From contig WACJ01000009.1 in the NCBI GenBank assembly GCA_008973525.1, positions 744,001 through 808,000 of the forward strand: a stretch of 64,000 nt of DNA, read 5' to 3'. Positions within the stretch are counted from its first letter, which is position 1. Every line of letters begins with the position of its first letter. The translations under genes and the position numbers were made by a program. Source of the stretch: Stenopsyche tienmushanensis (Eukaryota > Arthropoda > Insecta > Trichoptera > Stenopsychidae). This document shows positions 1-12,439 of the stretch, piece after piece. The notes below the pieces were generated by a model that saw only the letters and a program-made list of their open reading frames with translations, was not told where the DNA came from and did not search any database.

Positions 1-60
1 AGATGCACTTAAATTTGATTTAACTAATATAGGTCTTATTTTGTTTAGGTTGTTAATATA

Positions 61-345
61 CAAGTGTTTTGCACATTGACCGATAATTATTTTTTTTGGG
101 GATTAGGAGGGTTTATATAATATATTTCTTTTATTAAAAATGTTTTTATTAAATTGATTTACAAAATTTGTTAAAAATTGACCTTCTTTGCTTCGTATGT
201 ACGCACGATATCCTCTTTTCTAATTTAACTGTAGTTGTCTGAAGTAGAATTTCCTCTTTCATTTTTGCAAAGGCGGGGATTATTCTTTCAATTAGGATTT
301 CTTTTGTGGACATTTTTGTCATGTAAATTAATTATTTTGCACGTG
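61..345 (-). mobile_element. Mariner-like element relic, copy A (transposase C-terminus and terminal end)
   Basis: The + strand begins, next to a TA, with a terminal motif (GTGTTTTGCACATTGACCGA) that recurs in related form at 57.17 kb and, in inverse, at 9.37 and 14.35 kb. Read on the - strand, 320-170 encodes a degraded transposase tail (STKEILIERIIPAFAKMKEE, then LLQTT..VKLEKR). It aligns by eye with the - strand peptide at 57.46-57.66 kb (KEILNERTIVAFSKF). In insect mariner-like transposases this is the segment after the third catalytic Asp. The copy is truncated at the transposase side near 345 and is certainly inactive. Confidence 0.6.
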
Positions 346-2267
346 AAAATAGTTTTATTTGAAATTTGGAAAAAATCTGTTTTGTCTTAAAAAATTGCAA
401 TTTGCTTATAGAATTTCAAGTTCATGTAATTGTGCATGCAAAATAATAATTGTAAAGGAAGTTTAAGCCAAAGTTTATAGGAGTTTAAAATACTTTGTAT
501 TGTTTAAACCTTTTTAAGCATATTTGCTAAATTTAATATCACCAATATAATTTAATTATTATAAAAACGTCAAATATACCATCTTCATTCCAGACAGACA
601 AAAATATAAGGGTTGGTTTTATAGATGTCATTATATAAGGGTTTAGGCTTCTGGATGATTCACAACTCGAGTCCACAAAAAGTGCACTGATTCGAGGAAT
701 TACTAGCGGTGGAGTACATTTCCTACGGTTCATAACGTGGTAAAAGTATATACACATTCCGAGAGGATATTTTTATAGGACGTCGTAAAAGGATTTACTT
801 TCGTAAATCTCAGGTGCAACTCGGAAAATATACGTCCTTATAAACCATTTAGTCCTCTGCAGAAATAAATCAACCGTACCGAATTTCATCCCCTTTATTT
901 ACTATATTTCCGTTTACTCCTCAGTCGCTCAGTATTAACACCGATACCGAAGCCAACAATTGAACTTTAAAATCGAACAACATGATACTGTTTATAGGTA
1001 ACAAGATTATTTGTTGCTCGTCAGTCTTCGACGTTAGCGTGGCGTAACCGATCTCGCAAATATCATTTCAATATCAGGAAATAAAATTCAAAGGTACACA
1101 TTTGTACAAAAGATGTCTTGTACAATAATGGTTCACAATATTCTATTATTCGAGCCATGGAATAATATGGGAATTTCGCTGTTTCGAAACAAGGAGTTTC
1201 GGTCATTGTCTTCAGGCTCAATTGTTATTTTCACCTTTTGTCGATCTCATTTAAATTTAGGATCTACCTGGTTAAATTGAACGTACGCCACATTAATAAT
1301 AGAAAACTGTTAATATAGAATTCTAGGATAATTAAAAATAATACAGGATACACTAGAAAAATACAACATTATATTTTCAGTCATAAAGTTGTTGTAAAAT
1401 CGTTTTCGAAATATTTTTATTAGTATCAATAATTCATTGTATATTGTATACATATATGTTTTAATCAAATTATTCATTTTGTTAATCGCTTTGAAGCGTG
1501 ACCGTACAGTAACAATACATATCATTAATTAATTATCGTTTAATTAATTGTTTTTCTTCCTAAATAATGGATTATTAGCAAAAACTTAATAATAAAGTAT
1601 ATATCATATGGCATAGTGTTTAACTATGTAGATATTAGCATTCGATCTATATTAATATTTTAAGCTAGGATGATTGTTACCATACGATCACGCAGCATAA
1701 AATGCTTCATGAAAACTTAACTCTAAGCCGATGCGTATAATATTTGATATTTTTATCAAATTGGCTTCATTATTCTCATTTGTCAATCATATAAACTTAG
1801 CATAGATTAACTTTGGTCATTATTTTTTTTCAACATGCCTTTTTTCGTGATATCAAACGGCTCACCACTTGTCAAAAATTACTAGACTTTTTAGTTAAAC
1901 TTTCATATGTACATCATTTTCTTTCATATGTACCCCAAAAAAAAAAAATTATTTACGCAAAAACCTTAAAACATTAGCTTAGTTGACTAGATAATATTAT
2001 AGTGAGAAACATCCCAAAATTTCAGTCAGATCGATCAACAACTGTTTAAGCTACAACTGGCGAACATTTTGAAAATGCAGTTTCGATATAATCTCCTTTA
2101 AAATTTCAATGCGATAAAACTATAAATTTTAGTGACTTGTCGATCAACCAATGATTCCAGGTGCATATAATAGATCTTCAGCTATCTCAAAAAGTTGATT
2201 ATCTTCGACTAATTGTTGTTTTCGGGCTATACAAGTTGCTTTTGTCTCAGAAAGACTCTCTACGGTT

Positions 2268-2665
2268 CTACCTCGCTACCCGCGCTTCATCGGTATTTTC
2301 AGCAAAGACTTTACAGTAGGTGCCAATAATTATATTTAATGTATTCATCATCTTCAAAATGAAGCTGTAGTCTTTATTAAATATCCCAGCAGTAATGTAT
2401 GTTAATATTTCAATGATTTTTACACCAGAATGCAGGTACTTTGGAGCCATTCGCCAAACCGTCGAGTTAAAACATTCATTAGCATTTTGGGTATGGCCAT
2501 CCAAGCATCTTTGAAGTAATTCATCTCTGGACAAATCTTTATAAATTGGTAAGAGATGCTGTTTTATCTCTTGGCCAAGAAATGGAGTCAGGTCTTCAAG
2601 CTTTAGATATTTTTAAAGCAATGGTTTCCTGCCATTTGCACCAGATTTTGACTCCAGTCCATGAT
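2268..2665 (-). pseudogene. Mutator-like (MULE, insect type) transposase fragment
   Basis: A - strand reading frame of about 88 residues contains LSRDELLQRCLDGHTQNANE followed by FNSTVWRMAPK. This resembles the signature found late in insect 'Mutator-like transposase domain' proteins (LL.RC..G.TQN.NE..N..VW...PK). Upstream on the same strand the frame stays open (PFLGQEIKQHLLPIYKD), so the Met at 2534 is not a true start. After one frameshift near 2597 it continues into GVKIWCKWQE, similar to the 'WCKYQ' block that precedes this domain in the family. Only this part remains; the catalytic core is absent. The family call comes from recalled motifs and has not been searched. Confidence 0.6.
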
Positions 2666-3393
2666 AATGCCTTTTTTTAAATTTCTCAAATTTCTGTAAC
2701 TTTGCTGCTCCCCGATTACGCGCTATAACTTTGTAAATATTTCATATTTCGATTTTTCTCTTTTATAGTATACTCTCAATAAGTTTTACTTTCGAAATAC
2801 GTAATTAAAAAAAAAAAATTGTATGAATTTCTCCGAAAACCATTGATCCATCAGATGGTAACTGTGGCATTGTCAGCTTCATATGGATTAATTGAATTCA
2901 AAAATTAGATTATATTTTTCAACGCAAACCTTAGTCTCGTCTACATTTTAATTATAAAATAAATTGTACCCTTTACAGCCGTGGAACAATTTATCTATTC
3001 AATTTATTAAGAACAAAGTCAAATTAAGCTCTTAAACGACGTCCCACCTTTATTCCAGTAATCCCTTAAACAGGCGAAAGTCAGTCGAACTTCAAACCGA
3101 TTCTATGGATTTCGCTCTCGTTTTTGGCCAACCCTTATCATTTCGTACGAAAAGAGAAATTCTTACCGAATAGATTTAAAATGTATTACACGTTTGATTT
3201 AGAGCCCTTAAGTATTGGTTTTGATTTGAATAATTTTCTTCTATTTATATTTATATCCATTTTGATCCATTTATCCAATGCTGTTCATGTCTGCCAGATA
3301 TTAAACTTCTACTACTACTTCATTGATATAAATATTTTTAAACAAGCTTATTATATTACACATTGTATAATAAATTAATATTTTTCTTTCCAG

Positions 3394-3504
3394 TGCCACC
3401 GCATCAACTATTGATGTATGATAATTCCGGGCGGGATGTTGCTGGCACCATCGGTCCTCTGGAAGAAGGTGCCAACTTGGTTCTCGTTTGTGAAGTTCGA
3501 GGAG
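3394..3504 (+). CDS. Sidestep-family Ig protein, exon encoding the N-terminal half of Ig domain 2
   Basis: This 111-nt internal exon lies between a CAG acceptor (3391-3393) and a GTGAGT donor (3505). It starts with two bases of a split codon and ends with one, so both introns are phase 1. The translation begins PPHQLLMYDNSG, continues GTIGPLEEGANLVLVCEVRG, and splits a Gly codon at the donor. This matches the Side family (sidestep and its paralogues, insect motor-axon guidance surface proteins that bind Beat proteins), where Ig2 opens with VPP...I.D..G..V.G..GP..EG..L.L.C.V.GG. The Cys is the B-strand half of the Ig disulfide; its partner is in the next exon 50 kb away. Which Side paralogue this is cannot be decided from this fragment. 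Confidence 0.9.
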
Positions 3505-6500
3505 GTGAGTCCTAGTTTATAATATTGATAATATTCGATGAGTTTTAGCGGAATATACCAGCACATGGTATTGTATCGTCAGACTCCCCATAATAATTAA
3601 CCCTCATGACAAAGCAGACTGTAAACGACAGAATCGACCTCAACGTTCACAACAAATGAGATTACCTGTCATGAAACTATCAATGTTCAAATCATGCTCT
3701 TGACGAACGACAGGTGTATTTAAACACAGTTTTACTGTTTATTGGAACACAAATAAGACTGTGTATTTAATATGGAACTACAATCTAATTTTAAAAAATT
3801 GAGCCAAACTATTATGTAAATATTCAAAAAGGTGATATTTTATAGGGCTTCGTATTTTTGAAGATCTCATTAAATCGACTATAAAAATGATTTCGTGTTA
3901 GTGGACGGAGATTCCACCCATTTAAAGGCTTATTCACTATTGGATCGAGACCCAGATAGTGAAAAATCATAGTCAGGTGGAAATAAGAGAACTTCCCACA
4001 CAGACAGAGACTCTGATGGCTTGATGAGAATCCTTCTCGAGCGAGTTCATATTTCGATCGATTCTATTTTTTAAAAGTTATCGGATCATATTCCCTGAAA
4101 GAATAACTGCGATACCAATCATTCTACTTGATTCTACTTGCTGTTTTTCTATGGAGAAAAATGCTGTTTGCCTTTTATTATTGAAAGATTAAAATAGGTT
4201 TAAATGCGTTAAGATATATTTCGTTTCATTCTTGATGTTAGATATTAAAATGTTATTGTTAGAGCATCCCTTCAACAAACTTAAATACATTAATTTCAAC
4301 TCGAAATATAATCCGAATTATCCCTAAAATGAATATATCATGTACTTGATTAGATTTATGCGAAATATGATACCATTTTAATAACATAACATATATATAC
4401 GAGTTTCTGCATAAAGAAGAACATTCCTTGTCATCAACTTTATTTTTGATCTCCTTTGACAAATTACGCACCAAAAAATATTTCCACCGAATTCCATCCC
4501 TTTATCCGGGGCCGAAGCAAATCTTGTTTAAAAAAAAGGTTGCCAACTTCCCGTGCTCGAGTCGGGTTTCTGTATTCTACATATGTTTTCCCGTTCACGT
4601 ATTTGCAATTTCCGGGAAGCGTGATATCCTGGAATTACTTCGAAATTTCGGACATGTATATATCATTCTTCTGTTAAATAAAACAAACTTTTCGTGTTCA
4701 ATTTGTATAATTCGACCGATCGTTCCACTCGAAGGACGAAAGGTCGCCTTTGAGGAATACGTCGATTGAGTTTTAATCAAGTGTTATTGCTCATTGGCGA
4801 TACGATCAGCAAAAGCGTTTGTTGGATTGAAAAAAAAAGAATTCCGGACACGATTCCGGATTAACCGGCTTTCCGATTTATCCTCATAACTCCGACCCAT
4901 TTGCCCCGATTAAATTGGATTTTGTTGTATATTAGTGTGACACAAACGTAATCAATATTGAGAAAAACCAACGAAACAGCAGGGGATGCTTTATTAGAGC
5001 TGTACGCATTTATAAATGAGCCACGGCGCGCTTTTAATGTATGTATGACAGAATTGAATGTTTCGTTAAAGCTCTTATGCGAAGTAAAATGATGGAGCTT
5101 TTTTCAAAAACGATCGTCTGAAAAGTTTCAACGATATAATTGAAACCACTTTTCTCATCTTTCATCCCAGTTATGACTAGACTGGAGTGCGTCTAGTTTA
5201 TTGAATTCGAGGTTCTTAAAATTATAGTAAGCCTCTCTAAAAACACTTCAAATCATAAGTTTTTCAATTTACACTGGTACTGATGGGTATATATATTTTT
5301 TAAGTGATCCTTTTAAAATAAGCACAGCTTAAAAAAATAATTTGGTAATATTTCACCAATGCAATGAATGGATAGGGGATGATATTTTATTGAAGCAAAT
5401 TATACTTCAATTCTCACAATTACTTATAGTATATAAATCTTGTAACCCCATTAAAGGGTGCTGTATTTATTTGGAAAATCGAACAGACATATATACATTA
5501 TTTTATGATAACTTTTATAATAGAAATAAAAGTAGTAATATTTTATATTTCATCAGATTCTCAACGTCTATCTTCTCATCAGCATCCCTTATCCCATTTG
5601 ATCATTGATTTTATCTCACTGTCTCTTCATTTAATTTAATATCATAGATTCGAATTCTTTCAAAAATGATACATTTACTACGTGATCGATGCAAATATTT
5701 TAATATTGCTTAACAACTTTAATTTTATGCAAGCATTTTTAGATTTGTTTACAGTAATATGGTTGCTTGATTCAATAGTTGGCAGAGCATTTTACTCTTA
5801 TTCCATATACAATATGGCAATAAAGGGCTTTTGTGCTATTTATCAAGATGACCTTTTGTCAAATGGAACAAACAAGCCCATCAGCTTCTGGAAATACTTC
5901 ATGCAATTTGCCATAATCATTTGTTGACAAACCTCGAGTCCTGAGCAAGGAATCCCTGAGGGAGGACTCGCCGACCTCTCCCTCTTTAAGCCGTCACGCT
6001 AATCGTCCTCCATCCCCTGTCAGCCATGCACAACCCTTCACCTTGGCGGTGGCGATTTTATTCATATGCTGGCCCAATTCCAGGGATTGTGCTTATGCCA
6101 AAGTACTTCTTAGGCTTGTCGCTGCACCGCACTTGTTACGCAAAGTAATTATGAAAGTTCTAAATACCCTGCGATCCCACCCTAACAATTTCCATGTAAA
6201 TAGGGGAATGTTTCGTGTCACCCCTATATTTCCAGTTGGATCGCAATGGGTCTGTTTTTTTTGGCCCAATTTCAAAGCGATTCGGCTTTAAGCGAATGTC
6301 GTAGACTGTGTACGCGGTTCGAGACCGGCATTACAAATTGAATGCGAAATGCACATTTTATGAGCTCTCTGGTCAGGGCATTGCTATTCTTGCATTTTGC
6401 ATTCAAATGCCAAATATTGTAGCGTAACGTATTTTTGATAGCAATCGACGAAATTTGGATCGTAAAAATATGGGATTTATTACATATAGGATTACCTTGT

Positions 6501-7860
6501 TTATATGCCTTGTCATAAGAGCTATAAAGCCAAAATTTGAAAAATAGGGAAATCTATGATATTGATATCCCCTACCATAAAATATGTTCATGTCGTTTAA
6601 AAATATTTAAATGTTAGATTAAATTAATTTCAATATACATCTTTAACGTTTTTCGAATTGGAAATGATTGATTAGTCATTTAATTGGTCAGTTATAAAGT
6701 ATGCCAAGACAACTGTTACGAATTTAAGGTGTCAACTTAATATTGGGCTTTTCCTTCATTTAAATACTATCATTTCGAACACTGTCATAACAATATAAAC
6801 TTAAAATTATTAATCATGCTCTCGATTTTTTTTTTTAAATTACATATTTCAAAACTTCAAAAGAAAGCTTAATAATTTGTAAATTTGGGATTTAGATGTG
6901 CTTTTGGTTGTGCTTGCTGTCATTTGATGATGGAAGCTCGTGCGTTAAATACGGAGTCTACATTTATAAATTCATAAATAATGATACGTAAAACGTCGCT
7001 TTTTTTTTCATGAAACATTAAAATTCCATCATCATTTAGAAGCATTCAGAGACAATAAATTGTACATCAGTCTTAATTTAAAAGACAGCCGTAATGATAC
7101 TTCAAAGAGAATCCATTAAAGCTCTATTGACACATACGGACTTGTAAACAAATCATTCGGAGCTTACGCGTAAATTAAACAAATTAGCATTTGAATGAAT
7201 GTAAAAGCGCGTCGTTTCATCGAAAAATCAAAAGAGCCTTTATTCAATTTCAACTGATATTGAAGCCTTTAATTGGCCGAATTTACGAAGCAATAATATT
7301 ATGCGCTGGTCAAATGTATAATAGTAACATTTTTATATTGGGAATCAAACAAAACGTACAGTTTTGACCTATGGCACTCTGAAGTCTTTCCAATTTCGAG
7401 CCGGCGTGAATAATAAATATCGATCAACGATTTCACTCCATGCTCTCTTATGAACTGTTGTATCTCTTTAATATTCCATGATGGCCTGTCAATATTTGAT
7501 GAGCATGAAACGCTTTCAATCCCATTATATTTGATAAATTTGAAATAGGGATTCTATTGGGATTCTTCAAGATTGAATTATCAAAGGAATGTATTTCTTT
7601 GCAAATATTAATGCACAGCTTAGTATAAAAGTGCGTTGACAATCTTCTTATTTATCATCTTTAGTTCTATTTATTATTAACGTATATATATCAAACTAAG
7701 AAGCTTATATGAATACATTTTTTTAAAAATTATATATAACATCTTTTGCTTATGATTTTGATGAATCGATTAAGTTAACCTAAGTTGGGTTTGATTAAAA
7801 TTAATATAGCCCAACCCAGTCTACCCTAAATAAGTTCCATAGCGCTATTATGATTTTATT
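3505..7860. other. Intronic stretch without genes; one less AT-rich island
   Basis: I see no gene here. Small structures are an 8-bp-stem hairpin (TTCACTAT at 3933-3940, ATAGTGAA at 3956-3963) and a perfect 10-base tandem (ATTCTACTTG twice, 4121-4140). An island at about 5930-6300 is markedly less AT-rich and non-repetitive, with no convincing reading frame, so it is a candidate conserved non-coding element. Near 7778-7830 is a short inverted repeat around GTTGGGTT / AGCCCAAC. Confidence 0.5.
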
Positions 7861-7864
7861 TTAA

Positions 7865-8310
7865 TACTAGCTGGTACCCGGCGCGTTGCTGCCACATAAG
7901 TAATTCTAAAAACATCGTTTGAAATTTGAAAGAGTTATCTTGTTTAATTATGATTGATATAAATAATGAAATTTATTTTATTTTGTTGGTTTTATTATAA
8001 AAATGAACAAACATATAAACATTGATTTTTATATATATAAGATTTACTGTAAGTTATTTGCACTATATTTATATTATTTGAGAAGATGCAAAAAATAAGT
8101 TGGCAAAGTTTTATTGCAATCGAATGAACGGTATGGCAGCGCATTAAATACGAACAAACAAACATTAACTTTTATATATTAAACTATGCCTATGCTACTT
8201 GCAAATTCCTTAGCAATAAGTGGACGAAGTTTTATCGCAATCTGATGAACGGTATGGTAGCGCATTTCGAACGAACAAAACCCAATTCATTTTTATATAT
8301 AAGATTTATT
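7865..8310. repeat. Degenerate tandem repeat starting with a CCCGGCGCGTTGC motif
   Basis: The stretch opens with CTAGCTGGTACCCGGCGCGTTGCTGCCA, a motif of a kind I have seen at the start of dispersed repeats in insect genomes. It then contains repeated modules. GAACAAAC...TTTTATATAT appears at about 8004-8035, 8153-8180 and 8272-8300. A block AAGTTTTATTGCAATCGAATGAACGGTATGG.AGCGCATT occurs at about 8105-8145 and again, diverged, at 8227-8266, a period of roughly 120 bases. There is no reading frame. The family is not certain; a LINE or Penelope-like 3' region or a Helitron-type repeat are the options. Confidence 0.55.
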
Positions 8311-9009
8311 GCAACTCGGTTACTCATAGAAAACTGTGCTCAATTTTATTAATTCAAATTTTCAGAATAAGAAATTTAGTCTATATTTGGATTTAGATTA
8401 TCAATCTAGTAGGACATTTTTTGGCTTGAACGTCACGAAAAATGTAACTCCAACTGATAATGGGTTAAAAAGAGATTTTTGGAAAATTAATATCATATAA
8501 ATATGACTCGCGTAAATATCAAAAACTCCATATGTATACAGGTTATTTTGCACATGAACCAATATAACGTTGAGGCGGGGCGCTCTCGGGGGCAGAGTCT
8601 CCGGGTGCTCTTCGGGATGGCCGCGCTAACGCACAGGTCCGTTATTCTATCAGGCCGTGATGTTGCTGGACGAATAGATGGGAATAAACGGGCATCGAAT
8701 AGAAAGACTCTCTTCTCTACATAACTATTTATTCCATACGAGAAAGAGAGAGATTTGGCTGCAGGAGGGACGACCTCCCGCAGTCAAGGTTAACCGACGA
8801 CTCTCCCGACTCCCGCCTCCTGCGTGTCACTACTTAACCGGCAATGGTGCACGCGCAAGAAGCGATCCGTAGGTATGCAGGTGCAATATCTCCGTAGGGC
8901 CACAAGAGATGGCGCTGTTAAAATAACACATTGCACCGGAAGAGAGACGAAAGATGTTTTGACGCTGTTAATCTGGCTTATTAAATCTGCGCAGATTAAT
9001 AGCGCTAGC
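8311..9009. other. Intronic stretch with a GC-rich island, possible LTR-like insertion
   Basis: About 8560-8960 is the most GC-rich block in this part of the window (GGCGGGGCGCTCTCGGGGG near its start). It contains AATAAA-type signals and a purine-rich GAGAAAGAGAGAGA tract near 8740. The abrupt composition change suggests a foreign insertion, perhaps a solo LTR, but I found no flanking target duplication and no paired terminal repeat. Overlapping short reading frames here show no protein family I recognise. Confidence 0.3.
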
Positions 9010-9384
9010 TTTAAATAGTTGTTAGTTATAAGTTCTTTAAATTATACCCTTTTCAATGATATGCTACATGTCATACAAATTATTCAATAAGTCATTAAAT
9101 TTGAAGAGTTGCCAGTTTACTAGGGTTAGGGTTAAGAAAATACGTTTTTGTGTTTAAGATGTTTTTATTAAATTAGCTTACGAAATTTGTTCAAATTGGC
9201 TACCTCTGCTATGACTAACACCTTTTCCTTATTTTAACTGTAGTTATCTGAAGTATCATTTCCTCTCTCATTTTTGCAAAGGCTGCGCTTATTCCTTTAA
9301 TAAGGAGCTCTGATGATCTCCAGATCTGACACCACAGGATTTCTTTAGCTAGGGACGTGCCCTATTAATGTGCAAAACACCCTG
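9010..9384 (-). mobile_element. Mariner-like element relic, copy B (rearranged)
   Basis: Read on the - strand, about 9150-9305 gives a transposase tail (ELLIKGISAAFAKMREEM) closely like copies A and E. The + strand at about 9318-9360 instead gives the 'PDLTPLDFF'-type block (as PDLTPQDFFS) that normally precedes that tail, so the two parts are in opposite orientations and the copy is rearranged. The right end is TGTGCAAAACACCCTG (9369-9384), the inverse of the family terminus. The left part (9020-9110) shares an ATTATACCC...TACATGTCATACAAAT block with the inverted segment at 54.70-54.79 kb. Confidence 0.55.
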
Positions 9385-11387
9385 ATTTTATACTATAGCA
9401 TGTATTTATATCTAGCATAAAGCAACTAGTAGACTAGTAGTTTGTCTATTTTATTATGTATTACATAAAAATAGCTTCATCTTTTAGCAAATAATTTCCT
9501 TTAATACATAGAAAAACTTAAGATTACTTTTTCTAGAAGATAAAGAAGTTTCACTTCTATTGAGTGTGAATCTCATCCTTTTTCAGCAGTAGTATTTTTT
9601 GTGTGCATCTAAATATACATAGGTTTGCCTTCATGTTGGTTCCTTAAAGCAGATGTCTGTTGGATCGCATTTGAATGAACATTGGATGCAGCAAGTATTA
9701 TGGTCAATCCATGTGTTATTGCTCGTGAATATCGCCCGAATGGACCCGTTTATATATCAAATGTCAAAGCATTTAATATATGACGTGTTAAATTGAAGCA
9801 CTTGAGCATATAGCGAAAGGCAACAAGTGGAAAATAATTTTGGCCGGTGTAGCATCCATGGAGCCGAAATGTTCCAGCTCCGTCCTCAAATTTTAAATTG
9901 TAATTATCATAGCGGCGGACACTTATTTAAATGGGAATTGAAATGAGGTCCATGATGGTGTTTCTCCGGGAAGCTGGCATTTGATGCACGTTCATAGTTT
10001 CGGGCAGTCGTAATGTTCCACCAGATGAATGTTTAATTTAGTCGGCAGCTCGGAGAGGGCAATAAACGTCTTCTTGGACTTGCCAGTGCACCAGCACCGA
10101 GGGGCGATGGTAATAAAAGACGGAGAGACATCGTCCTGGAATCCGCATACATAAATATCCAACTTTCTTCGGGGCCAGGACACCGACTTATTTCAGCCAT
10201 TAAACAACACTTGTTATTTTGGCCTACTTTACCACTATTAGCCTTATCGCTTCGCTTCACACCGAAACCACCATTATCCTATCCACATTCTTGCGGCTGA
10301 GCAATCACGGTGCTCAACCGGCCCGTAGACGTATTAAATAAATACCCCCCCGAATAACGACATCCATTAACACTTTATCTCTGCGTTTGTGGTTTTTGTA
10401 TGATTTGATGCCTTATCCTAATCATAAACTAGCAATCATAACACGTTCGCACCCCAACTCGTGAACGCTCGTATAACTAGTATAATTTGCCTTTACTGAG
10501 ATATATTTGACCGAGATTTGGCATGGCGAAATAGTTTTTGGACCCTAATTTCATTAGCTTAGGTTTTAATCCAGACTATGGAAAAATATTCACTGCAGCA
10601 ATAAATTCAAGAGTTATTTGGTCTATTAATATTCTCCATACATATAATCTTCTATATCGTCTGGGTTAAAAGATGTTTTGATTATAAAAAAATTGGAATA
10701 GGGTAATTACACATTTATAGCAGGAAAGTACTTCATTGAATTAAAACTCATAATAAATGTGAAAAAATGTAATTACAAACTATTTATTGTAAATACAATT
10801 ATTATGAATCAGTTAATAAATTAGGGAAAACCTGGATAAAAGTTACTATTAATCGGATCTCTGGAATTCCTTCGTAAGTTTTTCCCCCACAATATAGATT
10901 AGAACACCAACCTTTTATATTATTAATATGGACTTGATATATGAATTAACTGTATAAATGTATATTTTAAAGACATAATTGGTAGTTAGTACTCAAAATA
11001 AACATGATAAATCAATTTTCTTAATCGCATTGACTTAATAAATGAAAATTCTAAGAATTTACTTTTTTAATAATTCATAGAATTAATTGGATTTAAATAT
11101 GACCCAATTGCAGCCGATTCCTTTCCTAGAAATCTCTCAACAAGCAAAATATATTTTCATTATCGTTATTTGAATAAAACCTGAATAAACATTATTAGTT
11201 AAATAAATAAGGGTGGGATTAGCATTTTAATAAAAATGTCATCTCAATTATAGCTATAATCCAAATGCAACGCTTAGATGTCAGTACCATATAATATTTA
11301 CACTGACGTATTTTCAAATAATTTATGTCACTTTATTTAAGTAGAAAGTAGCACAATTTTAATCATGGACAGATATACATTGTAACA
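9385..11387. other. Intronic stretch; non-repetitive island at 9.83-10.29 kb
   Basis: I see no gene. The island at about 9830-10290 is less AT-rich and low in stops, but the two overlapping - strand frames through it have no recognisable domain or splice context. I read it as a candidate conserved non-coding element. The rest (10290-11387) is AT-rich and featureless. Confidence 0.4.
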
Positions 11388-11684
11388 ATGCTTTTACATT
11401 ATTATCGAACAACGAACCAAAAATTTTCAAGCAAAATATTGTTTAGCGACGAAGCTCATTTCACAATGGATGGATTCGTTAATAAGCAAAATTGTCATAT
11501 CTGGGGTGATAAAAAATTTCGTTTTGCTGCTATTACTGTGAATGTTGTCTTTTATAGGCCTCAATTGAATCATGTTGATGTGTCTGATGTCTATTTCGAG
11601 CAAGACGGCGCTACATGTCACACAACTCGAGAAATTATTACAGAAAAAACATCTAGGCGTCACATTTGGATAACTATATTATAA
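11388..11684 (+). pseudogene. Mariner-like transposase core fragment (same family as copies A-E)
   Basis: About 98 residues are in frame. KILFSDEAHFTMDGFVNKQN followed by CHIWG is the first catalytic-Asp block (FSDEAHF) of an insect mariner-like transposase group, and VYFEQDGATCHTTRE is the second (QDGATCHT). In intact family members about 60 more residues separate these blocks, so there is an internal deletion. The third block (PDLTPLDFF) is missing here but present in the scattered copies at 9.3, 14.2, 55.0 and 57.7 kb. The 5' end and the N-terminal DNA-binding part are absent. Inactive relic. Confidence 0.75.
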
Positions 11685-11827
11685 TATCTATTTTTTGGGT
11701 TGTAATGTGTTCTTCCAGCATTATAAAAAAGTTCCAGATGGTCAAATATATAACGTATAAGATTGGTGTGAAAATCGTAGATGCTGGTTGTATTGTATTT
11801 GAAGAAAATTTGATGTTAACACTAAAC

Positions 11828-12439
11828 CTCCACGCTCGTTGAAGGTATCATCATCAGATATTTAAATGCTAGTTCGAGTTGATGACCACGTTTTCGTTCG
11901 TATAACACCATCAACGTGACTGATAAAATTCCTTTCTGCTGAGATTAGGACTAAAACTCGCAAAATTCCCGATTTCCCGACAAATTATTTATTTCCGTCG
12001 CTACAAATGAATACTTATACACTCTTATACTTTGATGTGATTCGTAATTATTTTACGGAGAAATACAAAAATTCTGAATCCCGTATCTATTATATTTCAT
12101 ATCGATATTCTCATTATTAGAGTCGATGTGTAGTAAATACATCACCGGTAGGGAAAGGTTAATATAACAATTTTAAAAACATATATGTGCTGTATACATA
12201 TATAAACATAGATTATACAGTTACTGCCCCTGTGCATCGCCTAAGCTCGTCAATTGGTAGTTACGCCACTGTTTCCAAGCGTCCAGATTTCGGCGAGAAT
12301 ATCTCGATTTAGTAGCCTTCGTCGTGCTGGTGAGGTGTACAATTTCTATCAGATAAAAAATTAAATCCTGAATTATTCGGGATTACGTTTACTAATCCCG
12401 GAATTCATGAGAATCTAAAGCTGTCCGGAATCCAGGATC
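11828..12439 (+). repeat. Unclassified dispersed repeat, copy 1 (inverse of 36891-37505)
   Basis: The reverse complement of 36891-37505 matches this stretch over about 600 bases with scattered substitutions and small indels. Shared landmarks in order are ATCATCATCAGATATTTAAA, TCATCAACGTGAC..ATAAAATTCC (diverged), AAAATTCCCGATTTCCCGAC, GTGTAGTAAATACATCACCGGTAGGGA, a palindromic ACATATATGTGCTGTATACATATAT, and CGTCAATTGGT..TTACGCCACTGTTTCCAAGCG. The inverse contains CAGTGGCGTA.CT, a motif common at insect DNA-transposon ends. No coding sequence is seen. It begins about 140 bases after the mariner-like fragment at 11.4-11.7 kb but shares no sequence with it. Confidence 0.75.

Larger units (their letters stand above)
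1..3393 (+). other. Intron upstream of the first visible Side-like exon (3' part)
   Basis: This is the end of the intron preceding the exon at 3394. It closes with a pyrimidine-rich tract and CAG (TTTTCTTTCCAG, 3382-3393). It carries a mariner-family relic at 61-345 and a MULE relic near 2268-2665. I saw no further exon that would encode the first Ig domain, so that part of the gene lies upstream of the window. The stretch 346-2267 is AT-rich with no gene I can support; a 13-base direct duplication (CTTTCATATGTAC) sits at 1900-1912 and 1921-1933. The stretch 2666-3393 holds only the exon's acceptor region. Confidence 0.75.

Noticed and set aside
6310..6340. GGTTCGAGACC word resembling a tRNA B box
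   Set aside because: No matching A box at the proper distance and the surrounding sequence cannot form acceptor and anticodon stems.
9120..9140. TTAGGG-like repeats (AGGGTTAGGGTTAAG), suggestive of interstitial telomere sequence
   Set aside because: Only two units, and the position corresponds to CAAGGGTCATGGTTAAG in the related mariner-like copy at 57.47 kb, so it is chance variation inside a transposon relic.
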